Counted from the first letter of the stretch, positions 26,414 through 35,575 are shown. The stretch is DNA of 64,000 bases from M30B80 sp965656935 (GCA_965656935.1 CBFHMG010000003.1:248001-312000), one strand, 5' to 3'. Translations and numbers: made by a program. Notes: a model not told the origin generated them from the letters alone.

Positions 26414-27634
26414 ATGCGGACGCCGATTGTCATTTTTGTTTGTGCAGGCTTGGCACTTGTTGCGGCCCCTTTGGTCGCGCAGCGCAGCGTGTCACAATCA
26501 CCCGTACCGGCCGAGCAGCCACCAGCCAGCTTTTCGTCCAATCAATATGTCGATAGTCAAGGATGTGTGTATATCCGCGTGGGCCGAGGCGAGCAGACCT
26601 CATGGGTGCCACGTGTGAACCGCGCCCGCGAAGTGGTATGCGGCTATCGCCCATCCCTATCTGGCAACACACAAGTGGCAACAGCCAGCGCGCCTGCCAC
26701 CCCCACCCCGTCACGGGTGGTGGATTTGACCGCGAATATGCAAAACCCTGCGCCAACCACTCGCGTTGCCGCACCGCGCACAACAACGGTTTCTGCGGCC
26801 CCCACGACAACGGCTATTCGCACCATCGCACCAAGTGCGGCACCTGTGCGCACTGTCACGGCGCCAAGCGTGAACACAACCATCGCGCAGCCCAGAACCA
26901 GCGCAAACATTGCGCGCACCGTTACAGCACCCGCTGCTGTCGTGGCGCCAGCAGCACGCACGGTCAATAGCGGTGGCTGCCGTTGGGAAACCATCAATGG
27001 AACCACCATTCTGTCCCAAGGCCGCAACCCTGTTCGTTGTGGACCACAAGCCGTTCACCCTGGCGATCTGGCACGTGGCCAGCAGGGCAGCCTCATTGGT
27101 GTGGGTCAATCCAATTATTCAAGCGTTGGCTCGGTGGCAGCGGCCGCCCCTGCGGGCTTCCGCCCTGCTTGGAATGACGGTCGCTTGAACCCTGCACGCG
27201 GGCCGCGCAGCGCCGCGGGAGACGCCCAGATGAATGCGATCTGGACGCAGACCGTGCCGCGTGAATTGATCCAGTCCAACACGGTCTATGCCGCGCCAAC
27301 CGTGTCTTCCAGTAATCCGCGTGAAACCACGCCACGCCTGAGAACCACGACCTCCACCCGCGCGCCAAGCGCATCGGCACCGCAGGGAACGCGCATCACC
27401 GCGAACTCGGCGCATCGTTTTGTGCGGGCGGCTGATTTCGCAACCCGCGCCGAGGCGGAGGCTGCGGGGCGTCGTCTTGCATCGCAGGGCCTGACCGCAC
27501 GGATCGGTCATGTGCAGCGTGGCGGGCAGACGAGCTACACCATTCTGGCAGGCCCTTACGAGACATCAGCCGCTTTGGCACAAGGTCTGGCCGCTGCACG
27601 CAGTGCAGGGTTCCCAAGCGCCACAACGCGTTAA
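26414..27634 (+). CDS. Exported SPOR-domain protein
   Basis: 406 residues. An N-terminal signal peptide (about 1-22, hydrophobic, ending near VAQ) precedes a low-complexity Ala/Thr/Pro/Val middle (about 85-190) that looks like a periplasmic linker. The C-terminal ~75 residues are a SPOR domain (FVRAADFATRAEAEAAGRRL, SYTILAGPYET). SPOR domains bind denuded peptidoglycan at division sites. A small domain near 190-250 (GGCRWETINGTTILSQG) is unassigned. AAGGAG precedes the ATG and a strong terminator follows. A cell-envelope role is likely. Confidence 0.8.
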   Translation: MRTPIVIFVCAGLALVAAPLVAQRSVSQSPVPAEQPPASFSSNQYVDSQGCVYIRVGRGEQTSWVPRVNRAREVVCGYRPSLSGNTQVATASAPATPTPSRVVDLTANMQNPAPTTRVAAPRTTTVSAAPTTTAIRTIAPSAAPVRTVTAPSVNTTIAQPRTSANIARTVTAPAAVVAPAARTVNSGGCRWETINGTTILSQGRNPVRCGPQAVHPGDLARGQQGSLIGVGQSNYSSVGSVAAAAPAGFRPAWNDGRLNPARGPRSAAGDAQMNAIWTQTVPRELIQSNTVYAAPTVSSSNPRETTPRLRTTTSTRAPSASAPQGTRITANSAHRFVRAADFATRAEAEAAGRRLASQGLTARIGHVQRGGQTSYTILAGPYETSAALAQGLAAARSAGFPSATTR

Positions 27635-27659
27635 GACATCTGTTATGTGAAAGAATTGG

Positions 27660-27686
27660 CCCGCGCTTCGGCGCGGGTTTTCTTTT
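27660..27686 (+). terminator. Intrinsic terminator after the SPOR-domain gene
   Basis: CCCGCGC-TTCG-GCGCGGG is a 7-bp stem closed by a stable UUCG tetraloop and followed by TTTTCTTTT, 25 bases after the stop codon. Confidence 0.95.
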
Positions 27687-27700
27687 GTGCAGGCCGTGCT

Positions 27701-28720
27701 CTATTCCGAACAGATTTCCTGCAGGGCGATCCAGCTTCCATCGCTCATCAAGGGGCTATGTGTTTGCCCGCGCATCGGGTCGCCTTCGATGAGGGGCAGG
27801 GTGGTCTCGCCCGAAATATCCAAAGCATAGGCATAGGTTTCGGCGGGTATCTGCACATCGCCAAACCGCTCCAACAGCGCTGTATCTGAAATAGGGGCAG
27901 GATCGGTCGTCAGGATATTTGCGGCGTGATCATGGAGGTGATCATCGCTGATCTCCCCTGTGGTCAGCATCACAAATGTGGCGGGCAAGCCTGCCTCAGA
28001 GAGGAGCCGTTCCATCGGCGCGCTTGTCTCGCGGCGGATATCTTCGGCCAGAAGGAACCCTGCCAGCACTTCGGGGTTTTCATAATCCTCAACCAGATTG
28101 CGATTGATGATGATGATATTGCCCGGCAAATGCGCGCTTTCCAGCGCGGCGTTGCGCAGGACGACAATCTGCGGGGCATCGGTTGCGCCGAAGACGCGGC
28201 GCGCCAATTGGCCGAGCGCTACGCTCCCCTCGGGAGAAGCACAATTGCGCCCTGTAAGCCGCGTGATTTCGCTCAACACATCCCGCCCGACTTGCGCGCG
28301 TTTGGCGTCAGGCAGAAGCGAGACCGTCTGGCGTAGCAAAGCCTCAGGCAGCCATAAAACCGCCCCCAGAAACAGGACCACGCCCGCGCCAAGCCCGATC
28401 AGATTGCGCAATCGACCGGGATGGGGGCGCTGCCGTTCAATCACCCCGCGCAGTTTCTCGATTGCGGCGATGATCTCGTCATCTTCAAGCTCAAGCGTTT
28501 CGTCGCCGCTGGTATCGGGGCCGTAAATCGCGGGCCTTTGACCCGGGTTCAGGCGCTCGACCGCAGGCAGGGACCAATGCGAAAGGGCGGTTTCAGTCAG
28601 GGTCGAGATCACCAGCGTGGCATTGCCGATGCTGACCACAACCTCACGGCGTTGGCTATCGGGCGTTGCGCGCCAAAGGCCTGTCGCCTCCAGTCGCTGA
28701 TATTGCTCAAGCGCGGTCAT
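27701..28720 (-). CDS. Membrane protein with degenerate M48-like peptidase region
   Basis: 339 residues. A charged N-terminal domain is followed by one membrane segment (about 106-124) and then a region resembling M48 peptidases (about 150-245). IVVLRNAALESAHLPG and IIIINRNLVEDYENPEVLAG match the usual NAFALPGG and VTRGLL...LAAVLAHE layout. Where the zinc HExxH should be, the residues are E226-D-I-R-R230, so zinc catalysis is unlikely. I infer a pseudoprotease or a scaffold. It lies 79 bases upstream of the acyl-CoA ligase on the same strand; no functional link is evident. Confidence 0.55.
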   Translation of the reverse strand: MTALEQYQRLEATGLWRATPDSQRREVVVSIGNATLVISTLTETALSHWSLPAVERLNPGQRPAIYGPDTSGDETLELEDDEIIAAIEKLRGVIERQRPHPGRLRNLIGLGAGVVLFLGAVLWLPEALLRQTVSLLPDAKRAQVGRDVLSEITRLTGRNCASPEGSVALGQLARRVFGATDAPQIVVLRNAALESAHLPGNIIIINRNLVEDYENPEVLAGFLLAEDIRRETSAPMERLLSEAGLPATFVMLTTGEISDDHLHDHAANILTTDPAPISDTALLERFGDVQIPAETYAYALDISGETTLPLIEGDPMRGQTHSPLMSDGSWIALQEICSE

Positions 28721-28799
28721 GCCTGCATGGGTTCTGCTTTGTTATATTTGCGCCAAGGATAGCCGAGCGCAGGCCCGCCGACAACAGCCCCGATACGCG

Positions 28800-30431
28800 C
28801 TAAAGAGATTGCGCGGTCTTGCGGAGTTCGAATTTCTGGATTTTGCCCGTCGAGGTTTTGGGCAATTCCTGAAAGACGACCTTTTTCGGCGTTTTAAAGC
28901 CTGCCAAGCGGTCGCGTGCGAAAGCGATGATCTCGTCCTCGCTGGTTGTGGCACCGTCTTTCAATTCGATGAAGGCGCAGGGCACCTCGCCCCATTTTTC
29001 GTCAGCCTTGGCCACAACGGCACAAAGTAACACGGCAGGGTGATGCATGAGCGCGCCCTCAACCTCGACCGAGGACACATTCTCGCCGCCCGAGATGATG
29101 ATATCTTTGGCGCGGTCAGCGATCTGAACATAGGTATCGGGGTGCTGCACGGCGATATCGCCGGTGTGGAAATACCCGCCTCGGAAGGCCTCGGACGTGG
29201 CTTGCGGGTTCTTGTAATAGCCCTTCATGGTCGAGTTGCCCCGCATCATGATCTCGCCCAAGGCTGTTCCATCCATCGGGATTTGGGTCATGGTTTCGGG
29301 CTCCATCACGGTGATGTCGTCCATATTGGGCATGGCAACCCCTTGGCGCGCCTTGATGGCCGCGCGATCCGGTCCTTGCAGATCACCCCAGATATCATCT
29401 TGCCAAGTGCATTCGGTTGCAGGGCCATAGACCTCGGTCAGACCATAGACTTGGGTGACGTTGAAACCCATTGTCTCGATGGCGGCCAAGGTGGCGGCAG
29501 CAGGCGGCGCACCTGCGGTAAAGACCTCGACGATATGGTCGAGGCTGCGGCGCTCCTCAGGCTTTGCGTTGACCAGCATGTTCAACACAATCGGTGCGCC
29601 GCCAAAATGGGTCACGCCCTCATCGGCGATGGCGTCATTGATGGCCTTGGCGGTGATGTCACGGCAGCACACAGTGGTGCCGCCCATCATCGGCATGGTC
29701 CAGACATGGCACCAATTGTTGCAATGAAACAAAGGCACGATGGTCAGGTAGATCGGATAGAGCGTCATGCGCCAAGAAATCGGCGTGCCCATAGTGATCA
29801 GATAGGCCCCGCGATGATGGTAAACCACGCCTTTGGGCCGCCCCGTGGTGCCTGAGGTGTAGTTCAGTGCAAGGCTTTCCCACTCATCCTCGGGCATGAT
29901 CCATTCGAAATCGGGATCGCCCTCGGCCAGCAGCGCCTCATAGGTCGGATGACGGCCCGTGGCAGGAAAGCCTGCCGTCTCGTCAGGCACCTCGATGATC
30001 AGCGGCTTGTTGCCCTCCATCGTGGCAAGTGCGGCCTCGACCGTGCCAAGGAATTGGGTATCGGCCAGCACGATCTTCGCTTCACCATGGCTCAGGATAT
30101 AGGCGACTGTGCTGACATCAAGGCGCACATTGATCGCATTCAGGACAGCGCCGCAGGCAGGCACGCCGAAATGCGCCTCGACCTGCGGGGCGGTATTCGG
30201 CAGGACGGATGCCACCACATCCCCGGGCGTAATGCCGCGTTTGGCCAAGGCAGAGGCAAGGCGGGTGACGCGAATGAAATGCTCGGCATAGCTGCTGCGA
30301 AAGCCCCGATCCACCAGCGCTGTGCGGTTTGGGAACACGCGATTGGCGCGGATCAGATGCGACAAAGGGGTGAGAGGCACGTAATTGGCCTTGGTCTTCT
30401 CAAGCCCTGTTTCATCCTTCATCCAACCCAT
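28800..30431 (-). CDS. Acyl-CoA synthetase (fatty-acid-CoA ligase, AMP-forming)
   Basis: 543 residues of ANL-superfamily ligase. The P-loop YTSGTTGRPKG is at 191-201, VYGLTEVYGPAT follows, then YFHTGDIA, DRAKDIIISGGENVSS and a C-terminal KTSTGK with catalytic K530. The N terminus (VPLTPLSHLIRANRVFPNRTALV) is of the medium/long-chain type related to plant acyl-activating enzymes. The acyl substrate is uncertain. It follows fadJ on the same strand after 111 bases and probably feeds the beta-oxidation genes beside it. Confidence 0.88.
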   Translation of the reverse strand: MGWMKDETGLEKTKANYVPLTPLSHLIRANRVFPNRTALVDRGFRSSYAEHFIRVTRLASALAKRGITPGDVVASVLPNTAPQVEAHFGVPACGAVLNAINVRLDVSTVAYILSHGEAKIVLADTQFLGTVEAALATMEGNKPLIIEVPDETAGFPATGRHPTYEALLAEGDPDFEWIMPEDEWESLALNYTSGTTGRPKGVVYHHRGAYLITMGTPISWRMTLYPIYLTIVPLFHCNNWCHVWTMPMMGGTTVCCRDITAKAINDAIADEGVTHFGGAPIVLNMLVNAKPEERRSLDHIVEVFTAGAPPAAATLAAIETMGFNVTQVYGLTEVYGPATECTWQDDIWGDLQGPDRAAIKARQGVAMPNMDDITVMEPETMTQIPMDGTALGEIMMRGNSTMKGYYKNPQATSEAFRGGYFHTGDIAVQHPDTYVQIADRAKDIIISGGENVSSVEVEGALMHHPAVLLCAVVAKADEKWGEVPCAFIELKDGATTSEDEIIAFARDRLAGFKTPKKVVFQELPKTSTGKIQKFELRKTAQSL

Positions 30432-30542
30432 ATCGCGGCCTCCCTTGCCAAGTTGCGGGCTCAGACTTGCACGGCGCAGATGGCAAGGGAAGAGGGCGCA
30501 TGAGGTTGAGCGCGACCTGCCTTAACTTTGAACAGCGATGCG

Positions 30543-32747
30543 TCAGGCGGCTGGTTTGGCCTCCGCTCCGAAGCGCCCGTAAAAGCTTTGGCCCTTATCG
30601 CCCATTTCACGCAGAAGGGCAGGGCAGGCAAAGCGCGCCCCGAAGCGATCTTGCAGATCGTCGCAACGATCCGCTGCATAGGGCGAGCCGAGCATATCGA
30701 GCCAACTGAACGGCCCACCCGACCAAGGCGCAAAGCCCCAACCAAGGATCGCGCCAACATCGCCCTCGCGGATATCGGTCAAAACACCATCTTCCAATGC
30801 GCGCACGGCCTCCAGCACTTGAGCAAAGAGCAGGCGGTGCTGCACATCGATCAAATCGGGTTGCTCGGCGGCTTGGGGGTATTGCGCGGCCAAGCCATCC
30901 CATATCCCGCTGCGCTTTCCAGCCTCGTCATAGGCATAGAAGCCCGACTTCGATTTGCGCCCCATGCGCCCCTGATCGGCCATCCAGAACAAGACCTCAT
31001 CAACCGCATCATCGGGATAGGCATCTCCCATCGCGGCCTTGGTCGCTTTGGCGATTTTGACGCCCAGATCAATCGAGGTTTCATCCACCAATTGAAGCGG
31101 CCCAAGCGGCATGCCCACCAGCTTGGCGGCATTTTCGATCAGCGCAGGCGCGACGCCCTCGCGGACCATGCGGATGCCTTCATTGATATAGGGAATGATG
31201 CAGCGGTTCGCGTAGAAGAAGCGCGCATCATTCACAACGATAGGGGTCTTGCGGATCTGTCGCACAAAATCCAACGATTTTGCCACCGCGATATCCCCCG
31301 TTTCCTTGCCTTTGATGATTTCGACAAGGTTCATTTTGTCGACAGGGCTGAAGAAATGGATGCCGATAAACTGCTCAGGCGTGTCCGAGGCTTTGGCAAG
31401 CTCGGTGATGGGCAGAGTCGATGTATTGGTCGCGAAAATGCAATCAGGGCCGACTGCTGCCAGCACCTTTTTTGTGACCTCGGCTTTGACGCCAACGTCC
31501 TCAAAAACGGCCTCAACGATCAGATCACAGCCTCGCAGGGCGTCATATTCCGTTGTGGCTGTAATGCGCCCCAAGACCTGTTCTTTCTTCTCTGCGGTCA
31601 CCTTGCCGCGCGACATGCCTTTATCCAGCAGGCTTTCGGCATGGCCCCGACCGCGCTCTGCGGCGTCTTGGGCAGCGTCGATCAGGACAACCTCGATCCC
31701 CGCATTGGCCGAGACATAGGCGATGCCTGCCCCCATCATGCCAGCGCCTATCACGCCCAGTTTCCTGACCGCCTGATCAGGAGCCTCAGGTCGGTTCGCG
31801 CCTTTTTCCAATGCGCCCTTATTGATGAAGAGCGAACGGATCATCGCGCTTGAAGAGGGGTGCATCAAGATATGCGTGAAATAACGCGCCTCGATTTTCA
31901 GGGCCGTGTCGAACGGCACCAAGGCTCCTTCATAAACCGATGAAAGCAGCGCTTTGGCGGCGGGATAAACGCCCTTGGTCTTGCCGTTGATCATGGCGGA
32001 TGCGCCAACAAAGGTCATGAAACCTGCGGGGTGATACGGCGCGCCACCGGGCATTTTCCAGCCCTTTTGATCCCATGGTTTGACGATATCGGTATCGCTG
32101 GCTTGCAGCACCCAATCCTTGGCTGCCTGCAACAGGGCGTCGGGGGCGACTACTTCATCAATCAATTGCGCGGATTTCGCTTTCTTCGGGTCGAGCATGC
32201 GCCCCTCCAGCAAAACAGGCGCGGCCGCCATGGCACCCACCATCCGCGAATACCGCGTGGTGCCGCCTGCACCGGGGAACAGACCAACCAGAATTTCAGG
32301 CAGGCCAATTTTGGCTTTGGGGCTGTCGGCCATGAAACGGCGATGGCAGGCAAGGGCAATCTCGGTGCCGATACCCGCCGCAGTTCCGGGAATGGCGCAG
32401 GCCACAGGCTTGCCGCCCTTATTGGTCTTGGGGTCCATGCCCGCGCGTTCGATCTTGCGCAGGATGCGATGGCCGTTCATCGTGAAATCGAACAGGGCTT
32501 GGGCAGGCTCATCGCCCGCTTCGGCGCTGATCGAGCTCAATACATTGAGGTCCATGCCGCCTGCGAATGTATCCTTGCCGCTGGTGATGACGATGCCGCG
32601 AATGGCATCATCGGCCAAGGCCTCGTCAAACAGGCGCTCGCATTCGTCAAAGGCCTCGCGCTGCAGGACATTCATTGATTTTCCGGGCACATCCCATGTG
32701 ATGACGGCAACGCCATCACTGCCTTTTTCCATTGTGAAATCAGTCAT
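30543..32747 (-). CDS. fadJ: Fatty-acid oxidation multifunctional protein (enoyl-CoA hydratase / 3-hydroxyacyl-CoA dehydrogenase)
   Basis: 734 residues. The N-terminal crotonase domain (about 1-280) has an FAGGMDL-type oxyanion segment and FPGAGGTTRYSR. The Rossmann domain begins near VIGAGMMGAGIAYVSA (about residue 316), and the C-terminal dehydrogenase domains carry the FFSPVDKMNLVEII catalytic-His region. It hydrates enoyl-CoA and oxidises the hydroxyacyl-CoA. The ATG at 32747 follows AGGGAG; the longer frame is not supported. Eight bases overlap with the cupin gene, and thiolase fadA is just upstream, giving a complete beta-oxidation core. Confidence 0.93.
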   Translation of the reverse strand: MTDFTMEKGSDGVAVITWDVPGKSMNVLQREAFDECERLFDEALADDAIRGIVITSGKDTFAGGMDLNVLSSISAEAGDEPAQALFDFTMNGHRILRKIERAGMDPKTNKGGKPVACAIPGTAAGIGTEIALACHRRFMADSPKAKIGLPEILVGLFPGAGGTTRYSRMVGAMAAAPVLLEGRMLDPKKAKSAQLIDEVVAPDALLQAAKDWVLQASDTDIVKPWDQKGWKMPGGAPYHPAGFMTFVGASAMINGKTKGVYPAAKALLSSVYEGALVPFDTALKIEARYFTHILMHPSSSAMIRSLFINKGALEKGANRPEAPDQAVRKLGVIGAGMMGAGIAYVSANAGIEVVLIDAAQDAAERGRGHAESLLDKGMSRGKVTAEKKEQVLGRITATTEYDALRGCDLIVEAVFEDVGVKAEVTKKVLAAVGPDCIFATNTSTLPITELAKASDTPEQFIGIHFFSPVDKMNLVEIIKGKETGDIAVAKSLDFVRQIRKTPIVVNDARFFYANRCIIPYINEGIRMVREGVAPALIENAAKLVGMPLGPLQLVDETSIDLGVKIAKATKAAMGDAYPDDAVDEVLFWMADQGRMGRKSKSGFYAYDEAGKRSGIWDGLAAQYPQAAEQPDLIDVQHRLLFAQVLEAVRALEDGVLTDIREGDVGAILGWGFAPWSGGPFSWLDMLGSPYAADRCDDLQDRFGARFACPALLREMGDKGQSFYGRFGAEAKPAA

Positions 32748-33216
32748 CTTGTTTCTCCCTGAATGGGGTGCCGTCTTTATGTGTGAAGTCGAATTGGCCA
32801 TTTTCCACCCGCACCATCATATCGATATCGCTATACCAAGCGGTCTCGGTCGGTGTTCTTGTGCCGATCACCAGAAAGCGTGCTTCGTGGTCGGTATGGT
32901 TTGCAATGCAATGGCCATTGGCCACGCCGGCTTTGAAACTGGCACAATCGCCAGCCTGCAGGATCGTCGGGCCATCATCCTCGATCAGGGTGCATGCGCC
33001 TTGCAGGACGATCACGAATTCATCCTGATTTTCGTGCCAATGCCTAAGCGATGACCGCGCTCCGGGCGCGAGGATCACGATATTTGCGCCGAATTGGGTA
33101 AGACCGCCCGCATCGCCCACGCGCAGGCTGCTGCGCCCTTCCATCGCGTCTGCATAGGGGGCGGGGTAGCCTGAGCCTGTGTGAACAGGCACTGCGCTGA
33201 GATCGATCTTGGGCAT
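32740..33216 (-). CDS. Cupin-domain protein
   Basis: 158 residues forming one double-stranded beta-helix. The metal-binding motif 1 is RHWHENQDEFVIVLQG (two His and a Glu) and motif 2 is the later GDCASFKAGVANGHCI. The ATG at 33216 shares a base with the fadA stop (TGATG), and the gene overlaps fadJ by 8 bases, so it is translated in lock-step with the beta-oxidation pair. No enzymatic activity can be assigned. Comparable single cupins act as small-molecule isomerases, dioxygenases or ligand sensors. Confidence 0.8.
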   Translation of the reverse strand: MPKIDLSAVPVHTGSGYPAPYADAMEGRSSLRVGDAGGLTQFGANIVILAPGARSSLRHWHENQDEFVIVLQGACTLIEDDGPTILQAGDCASFKAGVANGHCIANHTDHEARFLVIGTRTPTETAWYSDIDMMVRVENGQFDFTHKDGTPFREKQDD

Positions 33217-34427
33217 CAGAGCCTCTCGATGATGGTGGCAGCCCCCATCCCGCTGGCCACACAAAGCGTCGCAAGCCCCGTGCCTTTTCCGCTGCGCTCC
33301 AGTTCATCGAGAAGCGTTCCAATGATCATAGCACCCGTGGCCCCAAGCGGGTGCCCCATGGCGATCGAGCCGCCATTCACATTGACGCGGTCATGATCGA
33401 CATCAAAGGCCTGCATGAAACGCAAAACAACCGAGGAAAACGCCTCATTCACTTCAAAGAGGTCAATATCCGAGATCGACATGCCGCTGTCTTTCAGGAT
33501 TTTCTGCGTGGCAGGAACTGGCCCTGTCAGCATGATGGTCGGGTCGGTGCCGATTTTGCAGGTGGCGCGGATCCTTGCGCGCGGCTTGAGGCCATGGGCC
33601 TCGCCAAAGGCCTTGTTCCCGATCAAAAGGGCCGCGGCCCCGTCCACGATGCCCGATGAATTGCCCGCATGATGGATATGGTTGATCTCCTCCAGATGCG
33701 GGTATTTCATCAGCGCGATCTGATCAAAGCCGGGCATTGTCTCGCCCATATCCTTGAAGGCGGGTTTGAGCGCGCCCAAAGCCTGCATATCGGTTCCGGG
33801 GCGCATATATTCATCGCTCTCCAGAATGCTCAGCCCATTCATATCGGTGACAGGCACAATGGAGTTGGCAAAGCGACCCTCGGCCCATGCAATGGCCGCG
33901 CGGTTCTGGCTTTCCACCGCGAGCCGATCGGCGTCATCACGGCTGAAGCCGTATTCGGTGGCGATGATATCTGCCGAAATGCCTTGGGGGACAAAATAGG
34001 TTTCCATCGCGATGGAGGGATCAACGGCAATTGCTGCGCCGTCCGAACCCATGGCCACGCGGCCCATCATTTCGACCCCACCTGCAATATAGGCAGCGCC
34101 CGCGCCTCCGCTCAGCTGGTTGGCCGCAAGGTTCACAGCCTCCAACCCCGAGGCGCAAAAGCGGTTGATCGCAAGGCCCGGAATGCTCTCATCCAGCTCA
34201 GAAGCAAGAACAGCTGTGCGGGCAAGGCAACCGCCCTGTTCGCCGACTTGGGTGACATTGCCCCAGATCACATCCTCAACGGCATGGCCATCAAGGCCAT
34301 TGCGATTTTTCAAAGCGTTCAGGGTGAAGGCGGAAAGCCGTGCGGCGGTCACCTCATGCAAAGCACCATCCTTGCGCCCCTTGCCGCGTGGGGTGCGGAT
34401 CGCGTCATAGATATAGGCATCGGTCAT
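33216..34427 (-). CDS. fadA: Acetyl-CoA C-acyltransferase (3-ketoacyl-CoA thiolase)
   Basis: 403 residues. The acyl-accepting Cys91 lies in INRFCASGLEAV, the GHPLGATGA His motif is near the C terminus, and the second catalytic Cys is in CVASGMGA. It performs the thiolytic last step of beta-oxidation. The ATG at 34427 is the family start (TDAYIYDAIRTPRGKG); an upstream extension in the same frame is not homologous. Gene order GST-fadA-cupin-fadJ is tightly packed. Confidence 0.94.
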   Translation of the reverse strand: MTDAYIYDAIRTPRGKGRKDGALHEVTAARLSAFTLNALKNRNGLDGHAVEDVIWGNVTQVGEQGGCLARTAVLASELDESIPGLAINRFCASGLEAVNLAANQLSGGAGAAYIAGGVEMMGRVAMGSDGAAIAVDPSIAMETYFVPQGISADIIATEYGFSRDDADRLAVESQNRAAIAWAEGRFANSIVPVTDMNGLSILESDEYMRPGTDMQALGALKPAFKDMGETMPGFDQIALMKYPHLEEINHIHHAGNSSGIVDGAAALLIGNKAFGEAHGLKPRARIRATCKIGTDPTIMLTGPVPATQKILKDSGMSISDIDLFEVNEAFSSVVLRFMQAFDVDHDRVNVNGGSIAMGHPLGATGAMIIGTLLDELERSGKGTGLATLCVASGMGAATIIERL

Positions 34428-34431
34428 GAGA

Positions 34432-35079
34432 TTAGCTCCGATCATCTGTGCCGAGCGTTGGGGCCGGCAATAGGTCATAGGGGTGTTTCCAATTGGGCAA
34501 AGCTGCCAAACGGTCCAGCCAGCGGTCGAGTGCGGGATAAGAGGCCCGATCAAAATTGAAGGGCTCTGGGTAGTAGAGATATCCCGCGCAAGAAATATCA
34601 GCGCAGCTCACCGCATCGCCCACCAGCCAGTCGCGGGTGCCCAACTCGGCCTCAAGCACGCCAAGGGCGGCTTTCAGACGTCCTGCCATAAAGCCGATCA
34701 CCTCTTGCGGGCGTTTGTCTTCGGGCAGGAAATTCATCAAAAAGCGCAAGGGGCCTGCCACACCTGATACTTTCTGGTTGTCAAAAATGGTCCAGCGCAA
34801 AATTTCGCGCCGCGTCTCTTGGCTGCCATCTCCACAGAGCTTTCCTGTCTCGGCCATCACCCAATCCTGAATAACGCCGGATTGGCTGAGTAGCGTGCTA
34901 TCCGCATCCAGCACAGGCACCTCACCCATCGGGTTGATCGCGCGAAACGCCGCCTCTCGCGCCTCGCCATTGAAGAAATCAACAAAGCGCGCCTCCCAAG
35001 GAACACCTGCCAGTTCCAGCGCCAGTGCGGCCTTATAGGCGTTTCCGGATTCCCCGAAACAATAGAGCGTGTTGGTCAT
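34432..35079 (-). CDS. Glutathione S-transferase family protein
   Basis: 215 residues with an N-terminal thioredoxin-like domain (LYCFGESGNAYKAALALELAG, then GEVPVLD and a QSGVIQDW stretch binding the glutathione gamma-Glu) and an all-helical C-terminal domain. It likely conjugates or reduces electrophiles with glutathione, and may deal with reactive acyl intermediates. It is the first gene of the unit GST-fadA-cupin-fadJ, 4 bases before fadA, with the palindrome region 35127-35335 just upstream. Confidence 0.88.
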   Translation of the reverse strand: MTNTLYCFGESGNAYKAALALELAGVPWEARFVDFFNGEAREAAFRAINPMGEVPVLDADSTLLSQSGVIQDWVMAETGKLCGDGSQETRREILRWTIFDNQKVSGVAGPLRFLMNFLPEDKRPQEVIGFMAGRLKAALGVLEAELGTRDWLVGDAVSCADISCAGYLYYPEPFNFDRASYPALDRWLDRLAALPNWKHPYDLLPAPTLGTDDRS

Positions 35080-35126
35080 GTCTCTCTCCCTTTCGGCCAG
35101 CTTATGCCTTTGGCTGATGCCGTGAT

Positions 35127-35335
35127 TTTCGTATTTTTGGAAAGATGAAGGCTCATAACGCTTTGTTAAGCATCACGGGCCAAGATCAGGTCGCGGTACA
35201 GGCTGTCGAGCCGATGACCGTGAAAGGTGAAGGTGTCTTGCCTGTTCGTGCAGCGCAACTTGGTATCCGGATACCAAGGAGAACACTCGGATGGGCAAGG
35301 CGCTCCCTTTCCTTCATCTTTCCATAAATACGAAA
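35127..35335. repeat. Inverted repeat pair (25-bp arms) enclosing 159 bp, upstream of the GST-fadA unit
   Basis: The segment 35127-35151 reappears as its reverse complement at 35311-35335 with one mismatch (24 of 25). The 159 bases between hold a 20-bp perfect palindrome and no supported gene. I see no flanking target-site duplication, so a miniature mobile element is possible but unsupported. A long cruciform or multi-site operator for the fad genes is the alternative. Confidence 0.7.
35259..35278. promoter_or_regulatory. 20-bp perfect palindrome, candidate operator
   Basis: CTTGGTATCC followed directly by GGATACCAAG is fully self-complementary. The outer TTGGTA...TACCAA halves are like operators bound by GntR/FadR-type dimers. 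It lies 180 bases before the GST start on the minus strand, inside the inverted repeat. The binding protein is unknown; no GntR gene is in the window. Confidence 0.55.
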
Positions 35336-35362
35336 CCTCCTCGTGAATGATTGGCGCTATGC

Positions 35363-35575
35363 TTAGCGTTTTCTGTCTTCCAGTTCTGAATTGAAGATCC
35401 GCAGCCGCGCCGTCAGATTGTCGGCATCTGTGACGCTGTTCCAATTCTCGAAGAGGAAGGAGAGGAACTCTCCCTCATCCAGACCAGCCTCGGTACTCAA
35501 GGTTCTGAGTTTGCGGAAACCGTCCTCGCTCATTGCGATGTTGGGGCGTCGGGTTAGGCGAAGGCGTTTGGGCAT
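35363..35575 (-). CDS. Conserved-looking small protein downstream of the acyl-CoA dehydrogenase
   Basis: 70 residues, basic N terminus (PKRLRLTRRPNIAMSEDG) and acidic middle, predicted alpha-helical. It starts 8 bases after the dehydrogenase stop, with GAGGAG 4 bases before the ATG, so it is almost certainly co-translated with that gene. The N-terminal pattern, a short basic strand then helices, is compatible with a ribbon-helix-helix type DNA-binding fold, but this is only a suggestion. I do not recognise the family. Confidence 0.6.
   Translation of the reverse strand: MPKRLRLTRRPNIAMSEDGFRKLRTLSTEAGLDEGEFLSFLFENWNSVTDADNLTARLRIFNSELEDRKR

Noticed and set aside
35145..35327. Short plus-strand frame within the inverted-repeat region
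   Set aside because: 60 codons without ribosome binding site or family match; it overlaps the palindrome.
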